From Cyanoderma ruficeps (Eukaryota; Chordata; Aves; Passeriformes; Timaliidae): DNA of 64,000 nucleotides. Location: contig VZDJ01000223.1 of NCBI GenBank assembly GCA_008694505.1, positions 5,590,794-5,654,793 on the forward strand, given 5' to 3'. The notes below the pieces were generated by a model. That model did no database searches, was not told where the DNA came from, and saw only the letters and a program-made list of their open reading frames with translations. A program made the position numbers and the translations under genes. Positions 18,601 to 29,075 of this stretch are shown here, one piece after another (the first letter of the stretch is position 1; each line of letters starts with the position of its first letter).

Positions 18601-21600
18601 ACATTCACCTGCCCACTGCTTGCAAGCTTTATTTAACAAGTGTAACAGGTGACATTGTCACTTAGGGTCCGACTGCCAGGACAGCAGGATCAGCCCTGAC
18701 AGGAATAACAAGGTGCCACCAGCAGGAGTGCCTGGGCTGTTGGCATTCCTGCTCACACAGAGCCAGCAGCACTCCGTGGGGCAGCTCCAGCTTTCCCCAG
18801 CTGTAACCCTCCACTCCCTTTTCCCTCCCTTCGGAGATGAACATTCTGAGGAAGGGCCAGACGAACTTTCAAGGCGCAGTTTCCTCTGCTGCATGATGAT
18901 GATCTGCTTCTGCAACGTGTCCAGGGAGCTGATCTGTTCCTCCCTCTCCCGTGTCAGCTTGACCAGCTCCTTCTGCTCATGGAGCCAGAGCTTCTGCAAG
19001 GCCATGGCCTGGGAACTGCACTCCTCTATCTGCCTGTCCAGCTGGTTGATCTCAATTTCCAGCGGTCCCAGTTCTTGCCCCTGCACAAGAGCAAAGTTTG
19101 GGATAGATCAGGCAGAAGCTGCCTGAGTTGTTTACAGCATCTGGACATTCCAAAGCTTGCAGAGGATGTGCCATAGGCACATTTCCCCACGGGTATCCAG
19201 ACACTGCCAGGGACAGATCTGGGAGTCATCCCAACAGGGCCAACCCTAAATGACTGAAATCTCACTGCCTGCCCCATTCCCCTCTCCTCAGTGTCTGCAG
19301 ATTTTTCCAACAAGATCCTATTTACTCATTGAAGCCACGTGACATTTCCATCAGATACAGGCAAGTCCCTGCAGGGATCTGTGCCAGGCACACCCTCATT
19401 TCACAATTCCCTTCACTGCATTAGGAACTGATAAACATAAACATTTTCATTAACCAATGCAGAGTTTAAATCACAGTGCTGATGCCTGAAAGTTTGAACT
19501 ACCCAACACTTAACACAGTTACATCCATCAGGGGCATCTGTGGCCACCACAAAGAATAAAATCAAAATTGGGACTGAAACACAGACATACTCACCCCCTG
19601 CTGAGCGAGAAGCATCTCCAGCTTCTTGTTGTACAGGCAGAGGATCCCTCCCTTCTTGTCAGTCAGGAGCCTGGACTTGGCAATCTCATTCTCCTGGCAG
19701 GTGATCATTTCATTCACATTTTTTATTTCGTTGTCCACCTCACAGAGTGTTTTTTGGTGAGCTGTCAGCCTGCAGCTGGTATTTGTTGTATTCAGAATAA
19801 TCTGGGCCACATCGTTCTCAACCTTGTAAAAATGCAGCTCCTGGGAATACCAAGAGAGAAAACACATCACTGTCCCCAGCAGCCCCTTGTTGAGTTGTAA
19901 TGCCACTTGTCCCAGCACAGGAGTCTGGGGATTGAGGTTCTCCTCCCGGGTCTGTGCTACAAGCCATAAGCTACTTACCCTCTGTGTATCTTTGCTTCTC
20001 CATCAACTGACAGGCAATACAGTATCTACCCCTCCCATACAGCTGTTTAAAGGCATTAAGGGGCCTAAACGTTCCAAAAGCCTTTCAGAGACCTCACTCA
20101 TCCCTTCTGCAACGACCCCTTGCCCAGCTGTCTGCAGTAGCAGGACATCAGTGTGTGTTCCCTTTCCAGCACACCTGGCACACACCCCTCACCCAACACT
20201 CCGTGTGAGAAGTGCTGGGCTGAGTTTTCTGCTCTAAATGATCCAGTTATACACTCCCAGAGAGAGCAACTTATCATGGATTAAAGAGCTGTGGGTCAGG
20301 TTGGACTGTTCCTTGGACGTTCCTCAGAACTGCATCCCTTTCCATGATGAATTATAGAAATAAAAATTAGTTAAAACTACATTACACAAGTACCACAAGT
20401 CCATTTTTTTTCTTCAGTACATCAGAAATGCTAATACTTTATAGCAAATACTCCCATGTTGCCCCATTTTTTCAGTAAAGGACAGTGTGTTTTGTGTCAG
20501 GCCTTTTTGGCCAAGCTCTCTCACATACACCAGAATCCTGCAATAAGATCACAGGGAGAACCAGACTGGAGAGGCAAACTCAGCAGAGCTCCACTGCAGA
20601 CCTGCAACCAGAACAAAGTCACTGACAAACCCTGCTGGGGACCCTCTGCTGCGGGGGCCATTCCTGCCCTCCGGGGGGGGAGGCATTACCAGGTCGCTTT
20701 TCCTGCTCCGAAGTTTTTCAGCCAGCTGGGAGAAGTGCTTTGCAGCTTTGCTGGATATCTTCTGGTCCTGAAGCTTTGCCAGGATTTCGCTCTCTAGCTG
20801 CTCTTTGGCATACGTTCCCTTCTCTATACCCTTCCTGATGGACAGCAACTCATTCTGGTGAGCAGCCTGGTCCTAAAAGGTTGGAAGACAGAGAGAGGAT
20901 CACTACAACTGTTTGAGGAAGGGTATTCAGTTCAAGTATTCAAAAGGATTCATCCTCTATGGACTCTCCTCACCATCCTGGTCCTGCTGAGGGCCTGCTC
21001 TGTCTCTTGGAGAACACGAGTGTAGGTGCCAGTCTGAACCTGCAGGACCTCCTGCTCCAGCAGGCACTGGGCAATCAGTTTCCTTGTCACACTGGCATCG
21101 TTCTGGGACCGGTTCAGGAGGCTGACAAGGTTCTCATTCTTCTCCTCCTCTTTCCTGATGGACTTCCCACAGCCATGGATGTCCCCTTCCAGGGACTTGA
21201 GGTCACGTCTGTAGTTGCTGGAGGGGAAAAGAGGATGGAAAGTCATCCCAGAGATTGGTGCTGAACAGCCACCCACAGATTGCTCTTTTCAAACGTGTTA
21301 TTGCAGCAGTAGCCGGCCAAGAAGGAAGATGTTTGTAAGAGCTCAGCTGCTGTGACAGTGCAGAGTCAGCAGAGATGGATGGAGACATCAAGATTTAAAA
21401 GTAAATGTGTGTAGGAAAATTGATTCCTGCTTTCAGCACTGTCCCAGCCCCCACTCCAACCAGGATGTCACCATATAAAAGCAGATTGTTTGTTCTCAGA
21501 GGAGCAGCCAAGCTTTAAGGCTCATGAGCAAATAAACGCTTCCTCTGGCAGTAACAGGGAGGTTTTCCTGAACATTTCCAAAGGCCTCACAAAACCCTGA

Positions 21601-24600
21601 TAATGAGAGATAAACCCTGCCTGACATCCAACTCTTTGGAATAAGAGATGTTGCAAAGGTGAGGGAACTCTTTTCAAGGAATAAAATACGTTCTGAAAAG
21701 CTCTAAACAGCTTCAAGAACCCCCCACATTCCGAGGAAGAGACGTGGTTAGGATAAAGAAAACAGCAACACAGAAATGTGCTTCTAATCCTTTAAATTTA
21801 TTATGCACTTCAGAGCAGGAAACTTGTGTTGTGCCTGACATGCCCTGCCCACGCAGTGCTAAACCCCACAGGAGACACACTGGAACCCCCTTCCAGAATC
21901 CCTCCTGCCCATCTGCATGTCCTCAGGGTCTGCTTTCAGACCTTACCTCAGCAGCTCCTGAGTGACAACATAGGCCTCGTCCCTCTGCTTCATCCCAGCC
22001 AAGCTGCTGTTCCAGTGGTCCATCAGCTTCTTTTTCTCCATGTTAATAGCCTGGACCTCCAGACCAGCCTGGGGAACACAGACATGGCAGACAGGATCAA
22101 TCTACACTGTGATGAAAGGACAGGTTTGTGTTGCAAGACAGTTTTTTTCTTTTCTTGTTCATAATGTGCTGAGCAGGATCAGCTTCAACTCTGTGGCTGA
22201 TTCATTTCTCAGCAGCCCACAGATCTGCACAGATCTCAGAGCACAGGTCTGCAAGGAAAAACTGCTGAGAAGGGCAGGGAGAAGTGATTTACAGGCACTT
22301 CTGAAGGACAAAGGAAAAGAAAAAAAAGGTCCTCATTCTTCCAAACAGGAACAAACTGTGAAACTCTGTCCCACATTGTGCACACCACGTGAGCACGGGC
22401 CAAAGGGGTCAGCCCTGCCAGAGGGAAATATTAACCACGAGGGACAAGTCCCCTCCTACCTCACTGACTGCCTGCCGGGTCACTTTTGTGTCCTCTGCCT
22501 GGGCCACAAGCTGAGCTTCAAACAGGGCAATTTGTTCCTGGAGCTGGTAGACTCTCCTTGTTAACTGGTCCAGGAAAAGGTCCTACAGAGCCAGAGCCAA
22601 AGAGTCCAGGGTGAGTCACGGAATCTCAGTCTAAACCAACTGTATCCCACAGGAATAACATCAGCCAAAAAAGGAATTAAAACTGGCAACTGGATTAGAT
22701 CTGAGTCCTACTGAAACTTTCCCATTCAAGCACAAATGGCTCACGACTGCAGCAGGGACAACCTGCAGGAGCATGAAACCTTTGCTGTTTATTATCCCAG
22801 TTCCAGCAGTAGATGGATAGGTCAGCTCTGAAGCCACATTCCCTCCTGTCAGCACTGAGGCCACCTGCCCAGCTGCTGGGAGTCCCAGTAATGTCTGAAA
22901 ATCCTTTGTTAAAACCCTCCTAAAGCCGCTGTATTTCAACAGTTTGCACGGAATTCTGCATGAGCAGTGCCCGTGGATTGTGTCTCGGAAGGCAGCAGAG
23001 GGAGCTCCAGCACCGACCGGCTCTGCTCATTCCCAAAGTTCACTTTCCATTGTGAAATTCACATTGTGGTTCAGAACTGTACACATGATATTTCTTCATG
23101 AAATATCCTCCTTTCCCCACACCCCCTCCCGTTGAGTGAAGAGTGACTTACTGTCCTAAGGCTCACAACCCCCCTGGGCAGTGCATGTTGCTGTCTGGGG
23201 GTAGGCAGGGCTTCCCCTTTTCAGAGAAGCCTCTGGATTTTTTCTTTTTTTTTTCAATTATTTGAGAAAAATATCCCCACTCATCTTCCATGGTTCAGTC
23301 GCTCTAGCCTTCCTCCTGACAAGGTGACACATCCTCCAAGACTGACTGCTGGCCCCTGCATTTATTTATTGCAAAGACAGTTTTTTCTTGGTACCTGTTT
23401 TTGCTTTTCCACCTCAGCCTGGATCCTCTCTGCCTCAGCCCTCTTTGCTGACTGTTTCATCAGTACAAGCCTGTGTTGCATGTCCTGGTCCATGTTCTGC
23501 ACGTAGAAGAGCTCCAAGGCCAGGTTTTCAATCTGAGTCTGCATTGCAGAAACTGGGGGGGCAAGAGGGAAAACAGTTACAGAGAGGTTTGTTTGTAGGG
23601 TGCACCTTAAACAGAGATAAAAGAGAAAGAAATACAGAGGCTGCCAAAGCAAAGCCTCTCACACCTCAGCTAAACCAGACCTCCCCAGCATACATATTTA
23701 CATCAGCTCCACAGGCAAAGCTAAAGATCCTGGCAAGCACTTCCTGGACTCCCAGCTCACAGAATTCCAGGAGTACCTCTGAAACTCTTCAGCGAGCACA
23801 TTATTCCCCATTAACTATTTTGCCGCATTTTTCAATCCAGGGCTTGACTTGAATTCCAATGAATTACTCCACGCAGCCTTAGAGTTGGGAAACAGTGGCA
23901 GGACTGCCCCAGTCACCTTTCCTGCGCTCATCCTCTGTGCTGTGACACATTTCCCTGTGAGCTCCCCTGAGGCCCTCCAGGTCCTGCTCCAGCTGCCTCC
24001 GCGCTGCGGCCGCCCGGGAACAGCGCTCGTGGCTCTTCTCCAGCTCCACCTCCAGCTGCCCCAGCTGCTGCTGGGCCCCATAAAGAACCACCCCGAGCTC
24101 TTCTCTCTGCTCCTTGCTGGCCTTCATTGCTGTCCTCTGCAGGCACAAGAGGGAAGGAGCTGTCTCCCAACAGCTCGGAGGGGAGGGGCTGTGGGAAGGC
24201 ACAGGAGAGGCCGTGTACCAGCTCGTGGAGGTCCAGGTTCACTTGTTCTATCTGCTTGGTGAGGTAATTCTTCAGGGCAGCCTGGAATCTTGTCATCAGA
24301 GGCTGTAAAGGAGGACAGTATTAATAAGCTTTAACATACTTGTGAAAATAGATTGTGGAGAAGCCTCATGGCTACGTCCCCCACCCAATAAAACATTTTA
24401 TTTCTGCCACAGACACTTGTGTGCTGATTTTAGCTACGCTCACTGTGGCAAGTGAGAGATGCCACAGAGTGGGTATTTGCTGATGCCAAGAGGAGAGAAT
24501 ATTTGAAAATCAGAACCATGCCAGAAGAGCTGTATCTGAGAACCCATCGCTCACTCCTGCTGCAAGGACTTCTCTTCCAGGGGCACTGAAGGGGTCAGAT

Positions 24601-25679
24601 TCACCCACTGCATTGCTCACTTCTGCAGCTCTGGGGTCAGGACTCAGTGACTCAGCCAGCAGTTAATACTTTGGCAAAACTGATTTTCACAGAGCTGAAC
24701 GGCTGAGCCACTGCTCACAGCTCACCTCACACGTTTCACACAAACACAAACACCAGCTCTGCAAAGAACAGCAAGATTTGAAGATTTCTCACGTGTTCTG
24801 GATCCAAGACGACCAGTTCTGTTTCTTGTGCTGCTTTCCTCCTACTTTTTCCTCTCTCCTGTTCCTCAGGTGCCTTTTCCCCTCTCGGGGTGCCATGATC
24901 ACTGGGGAGCTCAAAGCTTGGCTCTGCACGGCGAGAACTGAGTCGTCCTTTGCTCCCTGGACCCCACCCCATCACAAAAAAGGAAAAAGATAAAGCAGTA
25001 GGATTAGATTTCACAGCATGGTGCCTCTGGATGGATTAACAATGACCAGAAGGGGAGAAAAGCAGAGGCTGTGCTGGAGAGAATTGCAAAGGGGATACCT
25101 GGCTTTGTGCCTGTGTCCATCTCTGCTGCAGGCGCTCCTGAGGGAAGGGAAGGGGCTCCTCCACCTGGAAGTGGCTGCTCCATGTCACCCTGCTCAAGAG
25201 GACAAATGTTTGTCACATTCTGCCTTACCTGGGGAAGTCTTGGGTGATTTTTCCTGAAACACAAAACCTTTTCCATTTAGAAGTTTAATCTCATTTGCAA
25301 AAACAGTCCCAGCAAGCACTGAGATCGTAAAGATCCTGACAAAACTTCTCCTCACCACTTACAGTTTCACGTGCTTCCAGTTTGCTCCTACTAAAAAAAT
25401 ATCTTTACAGATTTATTAAAAAAAATTTTGTGGCTAGCACAACATGTAGCCAAATTATTCCCTTTTTTCCTCTCTCTTTCTTTTTAAAGAGAGGGTGAGC
25501 AGCGGGACTGGGCACCGGGGAGCCGCGAGGTACCGGGACATGCCGGACGGTACCGGCACGGCGGGGGACGGGCAGTGCCGGGCTGCACTGGGACCCGGAC
25601 CGGGCAGNCCGGCGGAGCAGCCCCGGGCGGGCGGTCCCGGCCCGGCCCGGCCCCGACTCACCCGCGGCGGCTCCGCCAT
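15668..25679 (-). CDS. CCDC40: CCDC40, coiled-coil 96-nm axonemal ruler protein of motile cilia
   Basis: Coding exons in transcript order: 25662-25679, 25229-25253, 25099-25164, 24793-24956, 24219-24302, 23917-24136, 23395-23552, 22460-22582, 21947-22068, 20974-21217, 20690-20872, 19595-19840, 18867-19080, 18192-18361, 17975-18066, 17539-17659, 16704-16892, 16317-16475, 15668-15913. Total 2844 nt, 947 residues; human has 1142. Nearly all of it is Glu/Lys/Gln-rich heptad coiled coil. Recognisable blocks are [65 protein letters not shown] and [20 protein letters not shown]40 acts with CCDC39 to set the 96-nm repeat and attach inner dynein arms and the nexin-dynein complex; human loss causes primary ciliary dyskinesia (known). 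The first three exons (18, 25, 66 nt) are the least certain; phase closes only with this acceptor choice for exon 3. Donors of exons 5 (GTACAC) and 13 (GTTCGT) are weak. Larger introns (19841-20689, 22583-23394) hold nothing I recognise. Confidence 0.92.
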
Positions 25680-25685
25680 GTTCCC

Positions 25686-25698
25686 GTCGCCAGGCAAC
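25686..25698. promoter_or_regulatory. RFX X-box next to CCDC40 start codon
   Basis: GTCGCC-A-GGCAAC matches the RFX consensus GTNRCC(N0-3)RGYAAC at every position with a 1-bp spacer. It lies 7 bp upstream of the CCDC40 ATG. RFX factors with FOXJ1 drive motile-cilium genes (known), so this site fits the gene's role. Confidence 0.75.
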
Positions 25699-25712
25699 GC
25701 ATCAACAGCCGC

Positions 25713-25720
25713 TCACGTGA
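25713..25720. promoter_or_regulatory. TCACGTGA palindromic E-box (CLEAR/USF type)
   Basis: The perfect 8-bp palindrome TCACGTGA, followed by CC, lies 34 bp upstream of the CCDC40 ATG inside the CCDC40/TBC1D16 CpG island. Both MiT/TFE factors and USF bind this core; sequence alone cannot decide between them. Confidence 0.55.
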
Positions 25721-26262
25721 CCGGCCGGGCCGCACCACCGCGGCCCGCGGGGGGCTCGGCCCGCACCATCCCCGGCGCGCGGGGGGGCTCGGGCCAGGCT
25801 CCGTGCCCCGCCAGCCCCGGTTCCGCCCGCCGGGCCCCGGTACCGGCACCGGGCGGGTCCCGCTGTGCTCTCCCCGGGCCGCGCAGCCTCGGGCCGGGCG
25901 GACGGGCGGGGCCGCCGGGCAGGCACAGCCCCGCGGGCCGGGCGGAGCGGGCGGGCGGTGGCAGCGGCCCCGCGCAGGGCCGGGAGCGGCGGCGGCGGCG
26001 GCGGCTCCGAGCCCGCCCCGGGCTGGACAGCGCCGGGAGCTTCTCCGGGCTCGTCCGTGCCGGTAAAGCGGGGCCGGGCCGGGCTGGGGCGGCAGGGGGT
26101 GGCGGGCCGGGTGATCCTGTAGCGCTGTCCCGGGATCCCCGGATCCGGTGCCGGGATCCTGCCGGTACCTGGGCAGGTCCGTGTTTGATCCCGCTCTTTG
26201 TCCGCTCTTCCCACGCCAGAGCTCCGCGGAGGGCGGCGGGAGCGGGCGGGTGCTCCGGGAGA

Positions 26263-26394
26263 ACGGGATCCTGCCCAGGAATCGGGATGCTGCCCGGGGG
26301 TCGGGACGTTGTCCGGGGGTCGGGATGCTGCCCGGGGATCAGGATGTTGCCCGGGGGTCGGGATGTTGCCCGGGGGTCGGGATGCCGCCGGGGG
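26263..26394. repeat. 19-bp G-rich minisatellite, about 7 copies
   Basis: Units resemble TCGGGATGCTGCCCGGGGG. Copies start at 26282, 26301, 26320, 26339, 26358 and 26377, with a diverged copy before them. Each unit carries a GGG and a run of 4-5 G, so the plus strand (sense for TBC1D16) could form G-quadruplexes just downstream of the promoter. Confidence 0.9.
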
Positions 26395-28060
26395 CGCTGG
26401 TGGAAATCAATACTTCTTAAACTTTCTCTTCTGTTATTTCGGTGCGGCTCCGTGCAGCTTGGGGTATTTCAATGTTTTCCTTCATTTGGGGACCTGGTCT
26501 TCTCCCAGGTGACCCCAACATCTACCTGAGCCCTGTTACCTGCGGAGAAGGTGGATGGAGGGTCGTTGGCAGTGGTTTGATGAGCAGGCAGGGGTTGTGG
26601 GGTGCTGCATTGCTCTCCCTGCTGCTGACACTCTGTAAAATAACTCAGCTGCTTCCTCTGGGAGATCTCAGGCTGGGAGCTTGTCTTGCAGAGGTGTTTT
26701 GTTCTTAGTTGTGACTCAGAATAGGAAGAAAAATGAAAGTCCAGGGAGTCTGAGTGGCAAAAATGATGCATGGTCTGATGTCTGCCATACAAAGAACAGA
26801 GCTTGCAGTCAGCTCCTCCACTGAGCTGTGATCCACACTCCTGAGGTTTGAGCTGCTGATTTTTGAGGATCAAGTCCTGAGAGTGTTATCAGGACACAGC
26901 AACAGGATGTTGGAAATAAAAAGTCATAAAAGCATTTCCTGTGGCCTGAGCAGTGCAGATAAACAGTGACACGAAAAGCTGGTAAATCGAGGACGGAGGG
27001 ACATGTGGCACACACAGTGTCTCAGTGACACCGTGTGCTGTCGCTGAGTTTGGTGCTGGGGATGGGTGAGTTTTGTTTGCCTTTTGTTTGCTTTTTGTTT
27101 GCTTTCTGATGCCTGAGCAGATGTGGCTGGGAGCAGCCAGCCCTGACACAGCATTCCCTTTCCCTTTTCATCTCTTGAGTCACAGCCTTGCAGGATTCAG
27201 GCTGCTGCCCCTTTTTTACGTGATCAGCTGAGATGTGTCTGAGCGAAATCTGTCCCTCTGTAGTGGCTGCATTTGGAGTTGTGGAGATTTTGGCTGTTCC
27301 CTTCCCTTTGCTCTTGCTCCCTGAGCCGCTGCTGCTCCAGCAGGGCAGCAATGAAAGACTTTTTTGGTGACCTACATAATTCTCCCCATGAGATGGGATG
27401 ACTTCAGAGTGGCTCCCCACGGTAAATGCTCTTCCTTGATTCGGCTGGATCCTCTTAACTGGCTGCAGTGTGGCAGGGAGTTTGGAAAGCTCTTCTCTTT
27501 TTATTCCCAATGTTGAGGTGCCGTGATACAAAGGGAAGGTCGTACAAGGGCTCTCATGTGCTGTGGAGGAGTAGAGATCAAGGGAGTGCCCAGCTGAGAG
27601 CGGCACAGCAGATCCACTGGGAGGACTGGGGGGCAGCTGAGTCCTGACTCCAGGCTGCCGTACTCTGGTCTGTGTTTGAGAGTTCCAAACCTGGCATTTG
27701 CTGTTCCCAAGAGGGGACAGAGGCAGGAAGTTGTGCAGCGTGTGAGCCCCACCGCCATGCACTCCTTAAATATGTAAAATTAAATTCAAGTTATTAAGGG
27801 CAGGAGAGAAAACGAGCCTGTTGCGTTTGTCTTCCCAAAGACATTTCACGCTTTAAATGTGGTGCTGCAGTTTGACAGCTCGTGTTTCTCCGCCGTGCCC
27901 AGACACGCTGCAGGTCTCACATTTCACTTCCAGAGCCCTGCAGCTCCGTTCGTGCGGCTTGTAAAGCTCTGAAAGCCTCGCACAGCGAAGGCGCCCTGGG
28001 AGGCAGAGCTCAGGGAGGGCTCAGCGCCGGGAGCTGTGGGCTGGAGCTGGGCTCTGCTCC

Positions 28061-28195
28061 GGGCTGGGCTCCTCAGGGAGAGGAGCGCTGGGCTCCTCGG
28101 GGAGAGGAGTGGCTCCTCAGGGAGAGGAGTGCTGGGCTCCTCGGGGAGAGGGGTGATGGGCTCCTCAGGGAGAGGGGCGCTGGGCTCCTCAGGGT
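28061..28195. repeat. Imperfect minisatellite of GGCTCCTC(A/G)GGGAGAGG units
   Basis: There are five to six copies spaced 25-30 bp, each an imperfect inverted sequence (CTCC..GGAG). It explains the Leu/Arg/Glu-rich open frames on both strands here, which are not genes. Confidence 0.85.
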
Positions 28196-29027
28196 GCTGC
28201 GGGTGCCCCCGGGATGTGCGGGGTGTGCCGGAGCCGGCGCTGCCCTCCCGGGCCGGGAATCTCGAGCAGCCGGAGGCTGCAGCATTTGGTCCGGCAGCAG
28301 GTGCCAAGCGAGGCGCGATGTGCCAAGGCAAACAGGATGCTGTGGATGGGTTCCTGAGGAGGGAAGGGCATCGCTGCGGGGGCCAGCAGCCCGGCCGCTC
28401 TGGATGGGGCTGGCTGGAACTGGGCGGGCTCTGGGGAAGAGGCTCCGCGGGCGATTGCAGGAATTGGCTCCCCGGCACTTTCTCACTCGTGAAGCTGAGA
28501 AGTGCTGGCACCGACTGGGAGAGCAGCCAGGGCTGTGTGAACAGACACAGGAGGCGGAGAGAAGATTTTTAGTGGCAACAGTTGATGTGTGGGAGAAGAA
28601 AATGTGTGCGTGCTTAATAAATATTGGCACTCAGCAAGAGCTTATCAGCTAACGCAGTGCTTCAGCTTCTGGAGAGCTGAGCTGGCTCTGCCTCACTGAG
28701 AAGAATCCCTTCAGATCAGCAGATAAATACGAAATTAATATGAAAAATGGGGTTTTTTGAATGGTGCTGATTTCCTGCTGCCTGGGCTGTGGGATGGTTC
28801 CTGCTGCTTTCCCAAGCTCACACAAGAAGCAGCAGCAGTTCCTGCCTCTCTCCACGACCCAGGCCCCACGGATTGTGTGTGCAGATGTTGTCCCACGTGG
28901 AAAAGGGCTGAGGGCAGAGCAAACCCCGCAGGTTTGGTCTCTGTTATTTGCTGCTTTGTGTCGTATGAACTGCTGTCTTTTAGGAAGGAGTCACACTTTC
29001 CCAAGCTGAGTTTCAGGGACATTTGGG

Positions 29028-29075
29028 GTTGTACCAGTAGGCTAGATGACCTTTGGAGGTCCAGCCCACCATCTG
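29028..29075 (+). mobile_element. Short CR1 LINE 3'-end remnant
   Basis: GTAGGCTAGATGACCTTTGG followed by AGGTCC resembles the conserved CR1 3' tail segment (GGACTAGATGACCTTTGGAG). It is very short and diverged, so the family call is tentative. Confidence 0.5.

Larger units (their letters stand above)
25450..26420. promoter_or_regulatory. CpG-island divergent promoter of CCDC40 and TBC1D16
   Basis: There is a sharp rise in G+C and CpG from about 25.5 to 26.4 kb, covering the CCDC40 start. TBC1D16 has no coding sequence here, but GTGCCG|GTAAAG near 26062/26063 is a plausible donor for its untranslated first exon, joining to the acceptor at 31984-31985. The divergent arrangement matches human (known). 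One ambiguous base (N) is at 25608. Confidence 0.7.

Noticed and set aside
25495..26529. 344-codon plus-strand open frame across the CCDC40/TBC1D16 promoter
   Set aside because: It is Gly/Pro/Arg/Ala-rich, crosses an N and the CCDC40 start, and is explained by CpG-island composition and the 19-bp repeat.
27882..28652. 256-codon plus-strand open frame
   Set aside because: It runs through the CTCCTCGGGGAGAGG minisatellite with Leu/Gly/Arg-rich output and is overlapped by equally long minus-strand frames.
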